Source: JANPII01 sp031424915 (GTDB taxonomy: Bacteria; Pseudomonadota; Alphaproteobacteria; Rickettsiales; Midichloriaceae). Taken from it: a stretch of DNA of 28,085 nt. The position numbers were made by a program, and so were the translations under genes. The notes beneath the pieces were generated by a model. It did not search any database. It was not told where the DNA came from and saw nothing but the letters and a program-made list of their open reading frames with translations. Positions 1 through 8,252 of this stretch are shown one piece after another. Location: NCBI GenBank assembly GCA_031424915.1, contig JANPII010000103.1, positions 1 to 28,085 of the forward strand, in the 5' to 3' direction. Each line of letters opens with the position of its first letter. Position 1 is the first letter of the stretch.

Positions 1-21
1 ACAAATAAAGGAGAGAGAGAA

Positions 22-1218
22 ATGGGCAAGGCGAAGACGAAATATGAGAGGCTAAAGCCGCACGTGAACATAGGTACTATTGGTCACGTTGACCATGGTA
101 AGACGACATTGACTGCAGCTATTACGTCTGTATTGGCTAAGAAGGGTCAGGCACAGGTTACGGCATATGACCAAATAGACAAGGCACCTGAAGAGAAGGC
201 TCGTGGTATAACGATTAATACAGCACACGTTGAATATGAAACGGATACACGTCACTATGGACACGTAGACTGTCCTGGGCACGCGGATTATGTAAAGAAC
301 ATGATTACCGGTGCAGCACAGATGGATGGTGGTATATTAGTAGTGAGTGCATCTGATGGCCCTATGCCGCAGACTAGGGAGCATATTTTACTTGCTCGCC
401 AAGTTGGTGTACCAGCATTAGTAGTATTTATGAACAAATGCGATACGGTTGATGATCCTGAGATTTTAGATTTAGTTGAGATGGAAGTACGGGAGCTTTT
501 AACCAAGTATGGCTTTCCTGGTGATGAGATACCTGTGATAAGAGGTTCTGCGTTGCAAGCCCTGAATGGTCAGTCTGGGGAATATGGTGAAGAGTGCATT
601 GGTAAGTTGATGGCTGCAGTTGATAGTTATATACCGATACCTGATCGTGCTTTAGACAAGGCATTTTTGATGCCTATGGAGGATGTATTTTCCATACCTG
701 GACGTGGTACTGTTGTAACTGGGAGAGTGGAGCAGGGAATCATTAAGGTAGGTGAGCAGATAGAGATTGTGGGTATACGTGCTACACAGACTACTACGTG
801 TACTGGAGTTGAGATGTTTCGTAAGGAGTTGGATCAAGGACAGGCTGGAGATAACGTTGGAGTATTATTACGTGGTATAGGCAAGGATGATGTGGAACGT
901 GGACAGGTACTAGCCAAGCCTGGTAGTATTAAGCCACATAAGAAGTTTAAGGCTGAGATATACGTATTGACGCAGGCAGAGGGAGGGAGGCACACGCCAT
1001 TTTTCAGTAATTATCGGCCGCAGTTTTACTTTAGGACGACTGATGTGACGGGCTCTATAGAGTTACCGTCTGGTACGGAGATGGTGATGCCTGGAGATAA
1101 TATGAACATAGTAGTTGAGTTAATTGCGCCTGTTGCGATGGACAAGGGTTTAAAGTTTGCCATACGTGAAGGCGGTCGTACCGTCGGCGCAGGTATCGTA
1201 ACAGAAATAGTGGAGTAA
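22..1218 (+). CDS. tuf: Elongation factor Tu
   Basis: EF-Tu is the GTPase that carries aminoacyl-tRNA to the ribosomal A site. The G1 loop GHVDHGKT is at residues 21-28, the G3 motif DCPGHADYV is near residue 85, and the G4 motif NKCD is near residue 138. Domains 2 and 3 are complete and the protein ends GAGIVTEIVE. At 398 residues it is full length (family about 394-400). The start follows a strong purine-rich ribosome site, AAAGGAGAGAG, at 8-18. rpsJ follows after 3 bases, so tuf appears to lead the S10 operon, as it does in Rickettsia. The promoter lies upstream of the window. No rpsL, rpsG or fusA can be judged because the window starts here. Confidence 0.98.
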   Translation: MGKAKTKYERLKPHVNIGTIGHVDHGKTTLTAAITSVLAKKGQAQVTAYDQIDKAPEEKARGITINTAHVEYETDTRHYGHVDCPGHADYVKNMITGAAQMDGGILVVSASDGPMPQTREHILLARQVGVPALVVFMNKCDTVDDPEILDLVEMEVRELLTKYGFPGDEIPVIRGSALQALNGQSGEYGEECIGKLMAAVDSYIPIPDRALDKAFLMPMEDVFSIPGRGTVVTGRVEQGIIKVGEQIEIVGIRATQTTTCTGVEMFRKELDQGQAGDNVGVLLRGIGKDDVERGQVLAKPGSIKPHKKFKAEIYVLTQAEGGRHTPFFSNYRPQFYFRTTDVTGSIELPSGTEMVMPGDNMNIVVELIAPVAMDKGLKFAIREGGRTVGAGIVTEIVE

Positions 1219-1221
1219 AGG

Positions 1222-1539
1222 ATGGCACATCAAAAGATGAAATTAAAGCTTAGCGCTTTTGATCATAGAGTGTTGGACCAAGCGGTGGCGGATATCGCGG
1301 GTATTATTGAGCGTACGGGCGCCAAAATGAGTGGTCCTGTGCCGATCCCAACTAAGATTAATCGTTTTACAGTTAATCGTTCGACCCACGTTCATAAAGA
1401 ATCGGGTGAAGCATTTGAGATTAGAGATCATTCCCGCATTATGGTATTGTTTGATCCGCCGCCTGAGACCATTAACGCACTGAGTCGCTTAAATTTACCA
1501 TTAAGTGTAGATGTGAAAATTACAATTGTGGAGGCGTAA
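1222..1539 (+). CDS. rpsJ: 30S ribosomal protein S10
   Basis: S10 is a small-subunit head protein that also serves in transcription antitermination with NusB in well-studied bacteria. The 105-residue protein has the family core: KLSAFDHRVLDQAV at the N-terminus, VPIPTKINRFTVNRSTHVHK in the middle, and FEIRDHSRIMVLFDPP before a conserved C-terminus. The start lies 3 bases after the tuf stop; TGGAG at the end of tuf (1211-1215) serves as its ribosome site, so the two genes are probably translationally coupled. It is the first gene of the canonical S10 operon. Confidence 0.97.
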   Translation: MAHQKMKLKLSAFDHRVLDQAVADIAGIIERTGAKMSGPVPIPTKINRFTVNRSTHVHKESGEAFEIRDHSRIMVLFDPPPETINALSRLNLPLSVDVKITIVEA

Positions 1540-1541
1540 AG

Positions 1542-2306
1542 ATGGCAGGTAATTCCGTAGCTAGAAGTGGGCTAGTTGGTGTCAAGCTTGGTATGTCCAG
1601 AATCTTTGATGAAACAGGAAACGTCATACCTATAACGCTTATTGAGATTCAGGATAATCGTATTGTAGGGCATAAGATTCAAAAGCGTGACGGCTATGAT
1701 GCAGTAATAGTAGGGTATGGTAAAAACAAGCCTCAACGTGTAAGTAAGCCAATACGTGGTATATGTGCAAAAGCCAAGGTAGAGCCTGTAAAGGGTATGA
1801 AAGAGTTTCGCATATCCCAAGATTGTTTTGTAGATGTCGGCGCGCACCTAGGGGTTGAGCATTTTGTAATTGGCCAGTATATAGATGTTGCTGCTATAAC
1901 TATCGGCAAAGGATTTGCAGGTGTAATGAAGCGGCATAATTTTGGTGGGTTGGAAGCCTCGCATGGTGTATCAGTCTCTCACCGGTCGCATGGTTCTACT
2001 GGTCAACGCCAAGATCCAGGTAAGGTCTTCAAGAATAAAAAGATGGCTGGTCACATGGGAAGCGTAAAAGTAACAACACAAAACCTACAAGTAGTTGATA
2101 TTGATGTAAATATGAGTATAATAGCTGTGCGCGGTGCTGTACCTGGAGCTGAGCAAAGCCTAGTATACTTGCAAGATGCCGTAAAGAAAGCATTACCGTT
2201 ATCAGTGCCATTACCAGCAGGGATAAAAGCTGATACAGCTGAAGAAATTATAGTTGAAGTGAAAGAGCTGACGGAAAGCCTTCAAGAAACTAAGACAGAA
2301 GAGTAA
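1542..2306 (+). CDS. rplC: 50S ribosomal protein L3
   Basis: L3 is an early-assembly large-subunit protein whose loop reaches toward the peptidyl transferase centre. The N-terminus GLVGVKLGMSRIFDETG and the loop segment GSTGQRQDPGKVFKNKKMAG are diagnostic. The Gln in STGQRQ corresponds to the residue methylated by PrmB in E. coli; whether it is modified here is unknown. At 254 residues it is longer than the E. coli protein (about 209) because of an acidic, Glu/Thr-rich C-terminal tail ending QETKTEE, a kind of extension often seen in alphaproteobacteria. It starts 2 bases after rpsJ, with GGAGG at the rpsJ end as ribosome site. Confidence 0.97.
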   Translation: MAGNSVARSGLVGVKLGMSRIFDETGNVIPITLIEIQDNRIVGHKIQKRDGYDAVIVGYGKNKPQRVSKPIRGICAKAKVEPVKGMKEFRISQDCFVDVGAHLGVEHFVIGQYIDVAAITIGKGFAGVMKRHNFGGLEASHGVSVSHRSHGSTGQRQDPGKVFKNKKMAGHMGSVKVTTQNLQVVDIDVNMSIIAVRGAVPGAEQSLVYLQDAVKKALPLSVPLPAGIKADTAEEIIVEVKELTESLQETKTEE

Positions 2307-2332
2307 TATAAGCCTTAATGTGAAGTAGAAAA

Positions 2333-2950
2333 ATGAAGTTAAAAGTATTTACATGGAATAAGGAAGTGGTGGGAGAGGTTGTTCTCAACCATGCCATATT
2401 CGGGTGTCAGGAGCGTGTAGACATCCTGCATCAAATAATAAACTGGCAGTTAGCTAAACGCCGCTTGGGTTCGCATCAAACTAAGGATCGAGGCGAGGTA
2501 CAGGGTTCTACGCGTAAAATCTACCGCCAAAAAGGCACAGGCCGTGCGCGTCACGGTGGTATTAGGGCCCCACAATTCAGAGGTGGGGGGGTAACATTTG
2601 GTCCGCATGTGCGCTACCATGGGTATAAGCTCAATAAAAAGCTACGTTCCCTTGGCTTGCGTATTGCTTTATCTCTTAAGGCACAGCGACAAGAGCTGGT
2701 GATATTAGACGATTTGGCGATACAAGATGCTAAAACTTCAGCTTTACATGCAAAGCTTAAGGGCTTTGAGGCAAAGTCGCTTCTAATTATTGATAACGTG
2801 GTGCAGGATAACTTGAAACTGGCTGCTGGAAACTTAATGAAAGTAGATGTGTTGCCAGTATGTGGCTTAAATGTTTATGATATTTTACGCCACGAAAAGT
2901 TAATAGTGTCGGCCCAAGCATTAAAAAGTATTGAAGAGAGGTTAGCATGA
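2333..2950 (+). CDS. rplD: 50S ribosomal protein L4
   Basis: L4 binds 23S rRNA domain I and lines the exit tunnel; in E. coli it also autoregulates the S10 operon. The tunnel-loop signature is clear: STRKIYRQKGTGRARHGG followed by APQFRGGGVTFGP. The C-terminal half has the normal fold sequence ending in NVYDILRHEKLIVS. The 205-residue length is normal. A 26-base spacer separates it from rplC and carries only a weak purine-rich ribosome site (GAAGTAGAAAA). The stop overlaps the rplW start by ATGA, so L23 translation is probably coupled to it. Confidence 0.97.
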   Translation: MKLKVFTWNKEVVGEVVLNHAIFGCQERVDILHQIINWQLAKRRLGSHQTKDRGEVQGSTRKIYRQKGTGRARHGGIRAPQFRGGGVTFGPHVRYHGYKLNKKLRSLGLRIALSLKAQRQELVILDDLAIQDAKTSALHAKLKGFEAKSLLIIDNVVQDNLKLAAGNLMKVDVLPVCGLNVYDILRHEKLIVSAQALKSIEERLA

Positions 2951-3249
2951 ATGCACGTATGGAGTCGTTATACGGCATAATTTTAGCTCCAGCTTATACT
3001 GAAAAATCTACGGCGTTAGCTGCAGAGCACAATAAAAAAGTTTTTAAGGTGCTGAAGTGCGCTACAAAGCACCAAATTAAGGCAGCGCTGGAGAAAATTT
3101 TTGAAGTGAAGGTTAAAGCTGTAAACATAATTAACCTGCCTGAAAAACCTAAGGTTTTTAAAGGACGAAAAGGTACACGCAGTGGGTATAAAAAGGCTAT
3201 CGTGACATTTAACGGAGCTGTGGATTTTGAATCGGTATTTGGGGGCTAG
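2947..3249 (+). CDS. rplW: 50S ribosomal protein L23
   Basis: L23 sits at the tunnel exit and docks trigger factor and SRP. The 100-residue protein has the family pattern: APAYTEKSTAL near the N-terminus, FKVLKCATKHQIKAALEKIF in the middle, then VKAVNIINLPEKPK and KGRKGTRSGYKKAIV. The start ATG overlaps the rplD stop in an ATGA junction. A second in-frame ATG at 2959 is possible and would give 96 residues closer to the core; the overlap start is preferred because GAGAGG lies just upstream of it, at 2936-2941. Confidence 0.95.
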   Translation: MNARMESLYGIILAPAYTEKSTALAAEHNKKVFKVLKCATKHQIKAALEKIFEVKVKAVNIINLPEKPKVFKGRKGTRSGYKKAIVTFNGAVDFESVFGG

Positions 3250-3252
3250 AAA

Positions 3253-4077
3253 ATGGCGTTAAAACGTTATAATCCTGTGACACCAGGCCTACGTGGCAAG
3301 GTTTCAGTAATGAAGTCAGAGTTATGGAAAGGGGCGCCTGAGCGTAGCCTTTTAGAGGGCCAGTCTCGTACTGGAGGGCGTAATAATCTTGGCCGCACTA
3401 CCTCATATCGCAAAAGCGGGGGGCATAAACAGAAGTATCGTCTTGTAGACTTCGTGCGGCGCCATGATGATATTGAGGCGGTGGTAGAGCGCCTTGAATA
3501 TGATCCAAACCGTACTGCTTTCATCGCATTATTAAAATACCAAGATGGTGCGCTATCATATATTATTGCCCCTCAGAAAATGCAGGTTGGTGATGTAGTA
3601 GTATCTGGGGTGCAAGCTGACATTAAAATTGGCAATGCATTACCATTACGCAATGTGCCTACTGGTACATTGTTGCATAACGTAGAATTGCGTCCTGGAA
3701 AGGGCGGGCAGTTAGCAAAGGCAGCTGGAAGCTATGTGCAGTTAGTAGGTAAAGATGGGGATTTTGTATTGCTTCGTCTGCGTTCAGGTGAAGTACGTTT
3801 AGTACATGCTGATTGTCGTGCGACGGTTGGGGTAGTTTCAAATCCCGATCATCAAAACAGAAAATTGGGTAAAGCAGGTGCCAGCCGCCACTTAGGTATT
3901 AAGCCAGTGGTGCGTGGGGTAGCGATGAACCCAGTTGATCACCCACACGGTGGTGGTGAAGGCAAAACTTCAGGTGGTCGCCATCCAGTGACGCCATGGG
4001 GTAAGCCAACTAAAGGTAAGCGTACGCGTAACAATAAATCTACTGATAAGTATATTATTAAGTATCGTTATAAATAA
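3253..4077 (+). CDS. rplB: 50S ribosomal protein L2
   Basis: L2 is required for subunit association and peptidyl transferase assembly. The 274-residue protein is full length. The C-terminal signature GVAMNPVDHPHGGGEGKTSG carries the conserved histidine equivalent to His229 of E. coli L2, followed by HPVTPWGKPTKGKRTRNNK. The N-terminal part has the usual SPGRTGGRNN-like stretch, here GQSRTGGRNNLGRTTSYRK. It begins 3 bases after rplW and ends 18 bases before rpsS. The C-terminus ends KYIIKYRYK. Confidence 0.97.
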   Translation: MALKRYNPVTPGLRGKVSVMKSELWKGAPERSLLEGQSRTGGRNNLGRTTSYRKSGGHKQKYRLVDFVRRHDDIEAVVERLEYDPNRTAFIALLKYQDGALSYIIAPQKMQVGDVVVSGVQADIKIGNALPLRNVPTGTLLHNVELRPGKGGQLAKAAGSYVQLVGKDGDFVLLRLRSGEVRLVHADCRATVGVVSNPDHQNRKLGKAGASRHLGIKPVVRGVAMNPVDHPHGGGEGKTSGGRHPVTPWGKPTKGKRTRNNKSTDKYIIKYRYK

Positions 4078-4095
4078 TCCATAAGGAGGTGTATT

Positions 4096-4377
4096 ATGGG
4101 AAAAAGATCTGCTTGGAAAGGGCCATTTGTTGATAGCCATCTATTGAAGGCTGCACGTCAGGTGCTACAATCTGGCCGCCATCAAATTATTAAGACTTGG
4201 TCAAGACGTTCTACGATTTTGGCTGATTTTGTGGGCTTGACTTTTGGCGTGTATAACGGTAAAAAGTTCATCCCAGTGTCTGTTACTGAAGGAATGGTTG
4301 GACGTAAATTAGGTGAATTTTCCCCAACTAGGACTTTTAATGGTCACGGTGCGAACAGAAAAGCAAATAGAGCATAG
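4096..4377 (+). CDS. rpsS: 30S ribosomal protein S19
   Basis: S19 binds the head of the small subunit next to S13. The 93-residue protein contains the family signatures RSAWKGPFVDSHLL at the N-terminus and KFIPVSVTEGMVGRKLGEFS followed by PTRTFNGHG near the C-terminus. It has one of the strongest ribosome sites in the block, AAGGAGGT at 4083-4090, five bases before the ATG. It lies between rplB and rplV, as in the canonical S10 operon. Confidence 0.97.
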   Translation: MGKRSAWKGPFVDSHLLKAARQVLQSGRHQIIKTWSRRSTILADFVGLTFGVYNGKKFIPVSVTEGMVGRKLGEFSPTRTFNGHGANRKANRA

Positions 4378-4380
4378 GTT

Positions 4381-4755
4381 ATGAGTTTAGTTTTAAAAAG
4401 AGAAAATTTAGATCCCAAAGCTACGGCTTATGCGCGTGCTACTGCTATTAAATCAAGCCCACGCAAGCTGGGTCTGGTAGCAAGTGCGGTAAAGGGCATG
4501 AAGGTGGCTGAAGCGTTATTACAACTGCAATTTTGCAAACGTAAGGTGGCACGAGATGTGTGGCATATTGTGAATGCAGCCGTAGCTAACGCAGAAAACA
4601 ACTTTATGTTGAATGTAGATAAGCTATATGTTTCTGAGGTGTTAGTGGGTAAGGCATTTGTATTGCGGCGTCATATGGCGCGTGCGCGTGGACGTGCTGC
4701 AAGTATAAAGAAGCCATATAGTAATTTGACTATTTTTGTGACAGAGGCGAGGTAA
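4381..4755 (+). CDS. rplV: 50S ribosomal protein L22
   Basis: L22 contacts all 23S rRNA domains and its hairpin lines the exit tunnel near the macrolide site. The core is conserved: AIKSSPRKLGLVASAVKGM, then HIVNAAVANAENN, and the tunnel hairpin HMARARGRAASIKKPYSNL. At 124 residues it carries a slightly longer N-terminus than E. coli L22 (110). It starts 3 bases after rpsS with only a weak ribosome site, suggesting coupling to rpsS translation. Confidence 0.96.
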   Translation: MSLVLKRENLDPKATAYARATAIKSSPRKLGLVASAVKGMKVAEALLQLQFCKRKVARDVWHIVNAAVANAENNFMLNVDKLYVSEVLVGKAFVLRRHMARARGRAASIKKPYSNLTIFVTEAR

Positions 4756-4758
4756 ATA

Positions 4759-5394
4759 ATGGGTCAAAAAGTTAATCCTATTGGCATAAGACTAGGCATA
4801 GTAGGCAGCTGGAGTTCATCATGGTATGCAAAGCGCGATTATGCTGATAAATTGCATCAGGATCTAAAGATTCGTAAGTATATCAAGGATACTCTTAAGC
4901 ATGCAGGCGTAAGTGAGGTGCGTATTGAGTGGGCTTCCAATAGAGTCAAAATTTCTATTAGAGCCGCCCGCCCAGGCATTATCATTAGCAAAAAAGGTGA
5001 GGGAATCGACAAAATTAAGAAAAAAGTCGAGCAACTTACAACATGCGAAGTGAGTATTAATATTTTGGAAGAGCGGAAGCCAGAATTAAGCCCAATATTA
5101 GTAGCAGAGTCCATAGCACAGCAGTTAGAACGTCGAGTAGCTTTCCGTAAAGCTATGAAAAGGGCTATACAATCGGCTATGAGGATGGGTGCACAGGGAG
5201 TGCGAGTGAACGTTGCAGGAAGATTGGGAGGCGCAGAGATAGCGCGTACTGAGTGGTATCGTGAGGGACGTGTGCCCTTGCATACTCTGCGTGCCGATGT
5301 GAGGTATGCGAGAGCTGAGGCATTAACTACCTATGGAATAATAGGTGTTAAGGTTTGGATATATAGAGGCCAGAAGGCAGGGGTTGAGGAGTAA
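4759..5394 (+). CDS. rpsC: 30S ribosomal protein S3
   Basis: S3 lies at the mRNA entry channel and contributes to helicase activity of the ribosome. The N-terminus MGQKVNPIGIRLGI is diagnostic. The KH domain is at about residues 50-95, with the loop IIISKKGEGIDKIKKK in place of the commoner IIIGKKG. The C-terminal domain has GRLGGAEIARTEWYREGRVP and ends with the usual GVKVWIYRGQ. Length 211 is close to the alphaproteobacterial norm. It begins 3 bases after rplV. Confidence 0.97.
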   Translation: MGQKVNPIGIRLGIVGSWSSSWYAKRDYADKLHQDLKIRKYIKDTLKHAGVSEVRIEWASNRVKISIRAARPGIIISKKGEGIDKIKKKVEQLTTCEVSINILEERKPELSPILVAESIAQQLERRVAFRKAMKRAIQSAMRMGAQGVRVNVAGRLGGAEIARTEWYREGRVPLHTLRADVRYARAEALTTYGIIGVKVWIYRGQKAGVEE

Positions 5395-5399
5395 TTGCT

Positions 5400-5816
5400 A
5401 TGTTGATGCCAGCAAATAGAAAATTTAGAAAGGAACGTAAAGGTAGAATCAAAGGTGAAGCTAAGGGTGGTTTCCAGCTTGCTTTTGGTATGTACGGGTT
5501 GAAAGCGCTAGAGCCAGAAAGGGTAACTTCTAGACAAATTGAAGCAGCGCGACGGGCTATAACTCGCCATCTGCGTCGTGCAGGTAAGTTATGGATCAGG
5601 ATTTTTCCAGATTGTCCCGTAACTTCCAAGCCAGCTGAAGTGCGTCGTGGTAGCGGTAAGGGGGATGTTTCTTATTGGGCAGCTAAGGTGCAACCAGGCC
5701 GGATAATGTTTGAGTTAGATTTTGTTCCGGAAGATTTAGCACGTGAAGCGTTTGCTCGTGCGACCGCAAAACTGCCTATAGGTACAAGATTCATAAAGCG
5801 TTTAGGTAAGGAGTAA
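5400..5816 (+). CDS. rplP: 50S ribosomal protein L16
   Basis: L16 helps position tRNA in the A site. The family pattern is complete in 138 residues: NRKFRKERKGRIKGEAKGG, then YGLKALEPERVTSRQIEAAR, WIRIFPDCPVTSKPAEVRRG, and a C-terminus AKLPIGTRFIKR. The Arg in the SKPAEVR segment corresponds to the region hydroxylated by YcfD in E. coli; no modifying enzyme is visible here. The start at 5400 has GAGGAG at 5386-5391 eight bases upstream; an alternative ATG at 5406 would match the shorter N-terminus of some relatives. Confidence 0.97.
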   Translation: MLMPANRKFRKERKGRIKGEAKGGFQLAFGMYGLKALEPERVTSRQIEAARRAITRHLRRAGKLWIRIFPDCPVTSKPAEVRRGSGKGDVSYWAAKVQPGRIMFELDFVPEDLAREAFARATAKLPIGTRFIKRLGKE

Positions 5817-5819
5817 GTG

Positions 5820-6014
5820 ATGAAAATAGCTGAATTAAGAGCAAAAACAAAACAAGAGCTAGAAAGCATGTTGGGTGAAGTATTGCGTAACTTGCTAGGT
5901 TTGCGTTTTAAAAAAGCATTGCATGAGGTGAAGGATACTTCAGTAATTCGAAAGAACCGGAAGATGGTAGCACGCATCAAGACGGTGATATGTGAAAAAC
6001 AAAGTGTGGCATAG
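5820..6014 (+). CDS. rpmC: 50S ribosomal protein L29
   Basis: L29 is a small two-helix protein next to L23 at the tunnel exit. The sequence MKIAELRAKTKQELESML with a later NLLGLRFKKA segment matches the family; length is 64 residues. A GTG at 5817 is in frame and directly follows the rplP stop, but the ATG at 5820 is the better start because AAGGAG at 5808-5813 is then six bases upstream. The ribosome site lies inside the end of rplP. Confidence 0.94.
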   Translation: MKIAELRAKTKQELESMLGEVLRNLLGLRFKKALHEVKDTSVIRKNRKMVARIKTVICEKQSVA

Positions 6015-6023
6015 GAGATTTAG

Positions 6024-6254
6024 ATGGCAGCTCGTGTATTAAAGGGAATAGTAATTAGCGCTAAAGCTAAGAAAACAATTGCAGTATCAGTAGAGCAAGT
6101 TGTAAAGCACCCAAAATATCATAAGTCTTTACGGCGCTCAACTAAATACCAGGTGCATGACGAGCTAAGTCAGTATAAAGCTGGTGACGAAGTCATGATT
6201 ACAGAATGTCGTCCAGTGTCTAAGACTAAGGCATGGAAAGTAGTTGAAGGTTAG
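6024..6254 (+). CDS. rpsQ: 30S ribosomal protein S17
   Basis: S17 is an early 16S rRNA-binding OB-fold protein. The 76-residue protein has the typical VLKGIVISAKAKKTIAVSVE start, HPKYHKSLRRSTKYQVHDE in the middle, and GDEVMITECRPVSKTKAWKV at the end. AGGAG at 6013-6017 overlaps the rpmC stop and lies six bases before the ATG. It closes the S10 operon set; the spc set follows after 11 bases without a visible terminator or promoter. Confidence 0.96.
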   Translation: MAARVLKGIVISAKAKKTIAVSVEQVVKHPKYHKSLRRSTKYQVHDELSQYKAGDEVMITECRPVSKTKAWKVVEG

Positions 6255-6265
6255 GAGAAGGTATT

Positions 6266-6631
6266 ATGGTACAGATGAGGACAAATTTAGAGGTGGCTGA
6301 TAATTCGGGCGCCAAAAGAGTCCAGTGCATAAAAGTGCTAGGAGGGTCGCACCGTATGGAAGCGTCTATTGGCCATGTAATTGTAGTGTCAGTAAAAGAA
6401 GCGATTCCTGGCAGTAAAGTAAAGAAAGGAGAGGTTTGTAAAGCCGTAGTTGTACGAACCGTTCAAGAATACTGCCGTCCAGATGGTACGATGGTAAAGT
6501 TTGATAAAAATGCAGCAGTCTTACTTGATAAGCAGGGCAATATTATTGGGACACGTGTATTTGGCCCCGTACCGCGTGAACTGAGAGAAAACTTCATGAA
6601 GATAATCTCGTTGGCGCCGGAGGTGTTGTAA
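6266..6631 (+). CDS. rplN: 50S ribosomal protein L14
   Basis: L14 forms intersubunit bridge B8 with 16S rRNA helix 14. The 121-residue protein shows TNLEVADNSGAKRVQCIKVL at the N-terminus, the basic/variable loop GGSHRMEASIGHVIVVSVKE, and the C-terminal GTRVFGPVPRELRENFMKII with a final LAPEVL. AGGAGAAGG lies just upstream of the ATG. The TAA stop overlaps the rplX start (TAATG). Confidence 0.97.
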   Translation: MVQMRTNLEVADNSGAKRVQCIKVLGGSHRMEASIGHVIVVSVKEAIPGSKVKKGEVCKAVVVRTVQEYCRPDGTMVKFDKNAAVLLDKQGNIIGTRVFGPVPRELRENFMKIISLAPEVL

Positions 6632-6960
6632 TGACAAATGTTAAAATGAAAATTCGCAAGGGCGATAAAGTGATAGTAATTACTGGCAAAGATAAAGGCC
6701 AAAAGGGAACGGTAGTGCGCGCATATCCTACTCAATCTAAAGTTTTGGTTGAAGGAATTAATCTTGCTACAGTGCATGTGCGCCCCTCTCCTGCCTTCCC
6801 TGAAGGTGGGAAGGTAAAACGCGCAAAGCCGATACATGTATCAAATTTGGCTCATTTAGATCCAAAGCTTGATATGCCAACAAAAGTAGGTTATAAGTAC
6901 CTCGGCGATGGCAAGAAGGTACGTATCGCCAGGCGCTCAGGTGAATTGATAGATCAATAA
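6631..6960 (+). CDS. rplX: 50S ribosomal protein L24
   Basis: L24 initiates large-subunit assembly. The KOW motif region KIRKGDKVIVITGKDKGQKG is at the N-terminus, followed by VLVEGINLATVHVRPSP and KAKPIHVSN-type sequence (here RAKPIHVSNLAHLDP). Length is 109 residues, slightly longer than E. coli. The central family segment, usually KHTKP-like, is changed to VHVRPSPAFPEGG, a modest divergence. The start codon overlaps the rplN stop by one base in a TAATG junction. Confidence 0.95.
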   Translation: MTNVKMKIRKGDKVIVITGKDKGQKGTVVRAYPTQSKVLVEGINLATVHVRPSPAFPEGGKVKRAKPIHVSNLAHLDPKLDMPTKVGYKYLGDGKKVRIARRSGELIDQ

Positions 6961-6969
6961 GGTAAAAAA

Positions 6970-7518
6970 ATGACGTATAAAAGTAGATTGCGTGAGTTTT
7001 ATGAAGCCGAGGGACGATCCGCGTTGCGGGAGCGTTTTGGTTACGATAATGTAATGCAAATTCCAAAAATTCGCAAAGTTGTGGTCAGTATGGGAATGAA
7101 GGACGCTATAACTGATGCGAAAGTATTGGAACAAGGCACCACCGAGTTGATGCTTATTACCGGTCAAAAACCTGTAATTACTCGTGCTAAGAAGTCAATA
7201 GCAGCATTTAAATTACGTGAGGGTATGTCCATAGGTTGTATGGTCACACTGCGTGGCGATGTGATGTATGAATTTGTAGACCGTCTGGTAAATATCGCCT
7301 TACCTCGAAGCAAAGACTTCCGAGGGTTGAATGGAAAGCAATTTGATGGTCGTGGTAATTTTGCTATGGGTTTAAAAGAACAGCTGATTTTCCCAGAAAT
7401 TAACTACGATAGAATTGACAAGATTCGTGGAATGAACATTGTGATTGAAACCAGTGCAAACACTGATGAAGAAGGGTATGAACTACTCAAATTATTTAAT
7501 TTCCCGTTTGTGGAATAG
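6970..7518 (+). CDS. rplE: 50S ribosomal protein L5
   Basis: L5 binds 5S rRNA and contacts the P-site tRNA. The sequence has NVMQIPKIRKVVVSMGMKDA, the central GQKPVITRAKKSIAAFKLRE, GCMVTLRGDVMYEFVDRLVN, and the C-terminal FPEINYDRIDKIRGMNIVI followed by TSANTDEEGYELLKLFNFPF. Length 182 is normal. TAAGG at 6958-6962 serves as ribosome site, seven bases before the ATG. Confidence 0.97.
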   Translation: MTYKSRLREFYEAEGRSALRERFGYDNVMQIPKIRKVVVSMGMKDAITDAKVLEQGTTELMLITGQKPVITRAKKSIAAFKLREGMSIGCMVTLRGDVMYEFVDRLVNIALPRSKDFRGLNGKQFDGRGNFAMGLKEQLIFPEINYDRIDKIRGMNIVIETSANTDEEGYELLKLFNFPFVE

Positions 7519-7527
7519 GGGGCAAAA

Positions 7528-7833
7528 GTGGCCAAAAAAAGTATGATTGAAAAAAATTCGCGACGTAAGCGCATGATTTTAGTTGATGCAAAGCGACGTA
7601 GCGAATTAAAGGCTATAGTGATGAATAAAACGCTGCCGCTTTCTGAGCGCTTTACAGCGACTCTGAAATTAGCGCAAATGCGCCGTAATGGAGCATCAGT
7701 GCGTGCGCGTAATATTTGTGAACTAACGGGTAGGTCCCGTGGTGTTCACCGTAAGTTTGGACTATCAAGGATATGTATAAGGCAGTTAGCCAATGAAGGT
7801 TTGTTGCCCGGTGTAACTAAGGCGAGTTGGTGA
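7528..7833 (+). CDS. rpsN: 30S ribosomal protein S14 (zinc-independent form)
   Basis: S14 sits in the small-subunit head near S3 and S10. The 101-residue protein is the long, Cys-poor form: there is no CxxC...CxxC zinc ribbon, only an isolated Cys in NICELTGRSRGVHRKFGLSR. The C-terminus RICIRQLANEGLLPGVTKAS is typical. The start codon is GTG at 7528, with a G-rich site at 7518-7522. This is the form expected in most proteobacteria. Confidence 0.96.
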   Translation: MAKKSMIEKNSRRKRMILVDAKRRSELKAIVMNKTLPLSERFTATLKLAQMRRNGASVRARNICELTGRSRGVHRKFGLSRICIRQLANEGLLPGVTKASW

Positions 7834-7840
7834 GGTTAAT

Positions 7841-8239
7841 ATGACAATGAATAGTTTAGTTTCTGATGCTTTGACTCGAGTGCGTAATGGCTTGCATGCA
7901 AATCATGCCTCGGTAGTAATGCCGTGCTCACGTTTTGTCAAAAATGTATTGGATGTATTGCAACGAGAAGGTTATATTGGCGGAATAGAAGAATTTGAGG
8001 AACGTCCTGGAGTGAGGTTTTTGCGCGTTGCGTTGCGCTATTATCAGGGTGCTCCTGTTATTACTAAAATTAAGACGGTCTCTAAACCCGGTTGTCGCCG
8101 TTATTTTAGCATTGGAAAATTGCCAAAAGTTAATGGTGGCTTAGGGATTAGCATACTTTCTACATCCAAGGGTGTGTTATCAGACGCGGAAGCACGCAGA
8201 ATGAAGGTCGGTGGTGAAGTAATTTGCAATGTATTCTAG
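7841..8239 (+). CDS. rpsH: 30S ribosomal protein S8
   Basis: S8 binds the central domain of 16S rRNA; in E. coli it represses the spc operon. The N-terminus has SDALTRVRNGLHANHASVVM, and the C-terminus GGLGISILSTSKGVLSDAEA followed by GGEVICNVF is a strong family signature. Length 132 is normal. TGAGGT overlapping the rpsN stop gives the ribosome site for the ATG at 7841; a second ATG two codons later is also plausible. Confidence 0.97.
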   Translation: MTMNSLVSDALTRVRNGLHANHASVVMPCSRFVKNVLDVLQREGYIGGIEEFEERPGVRFLRVALRYYQGAPVITKIKTVSKPGCRRYFSIGKLPKVNGGLGISILSTSKGVLSDAEARRMKVGGEVICNVF

Positions 8240-8252
8240 TGGAGTATAAAAA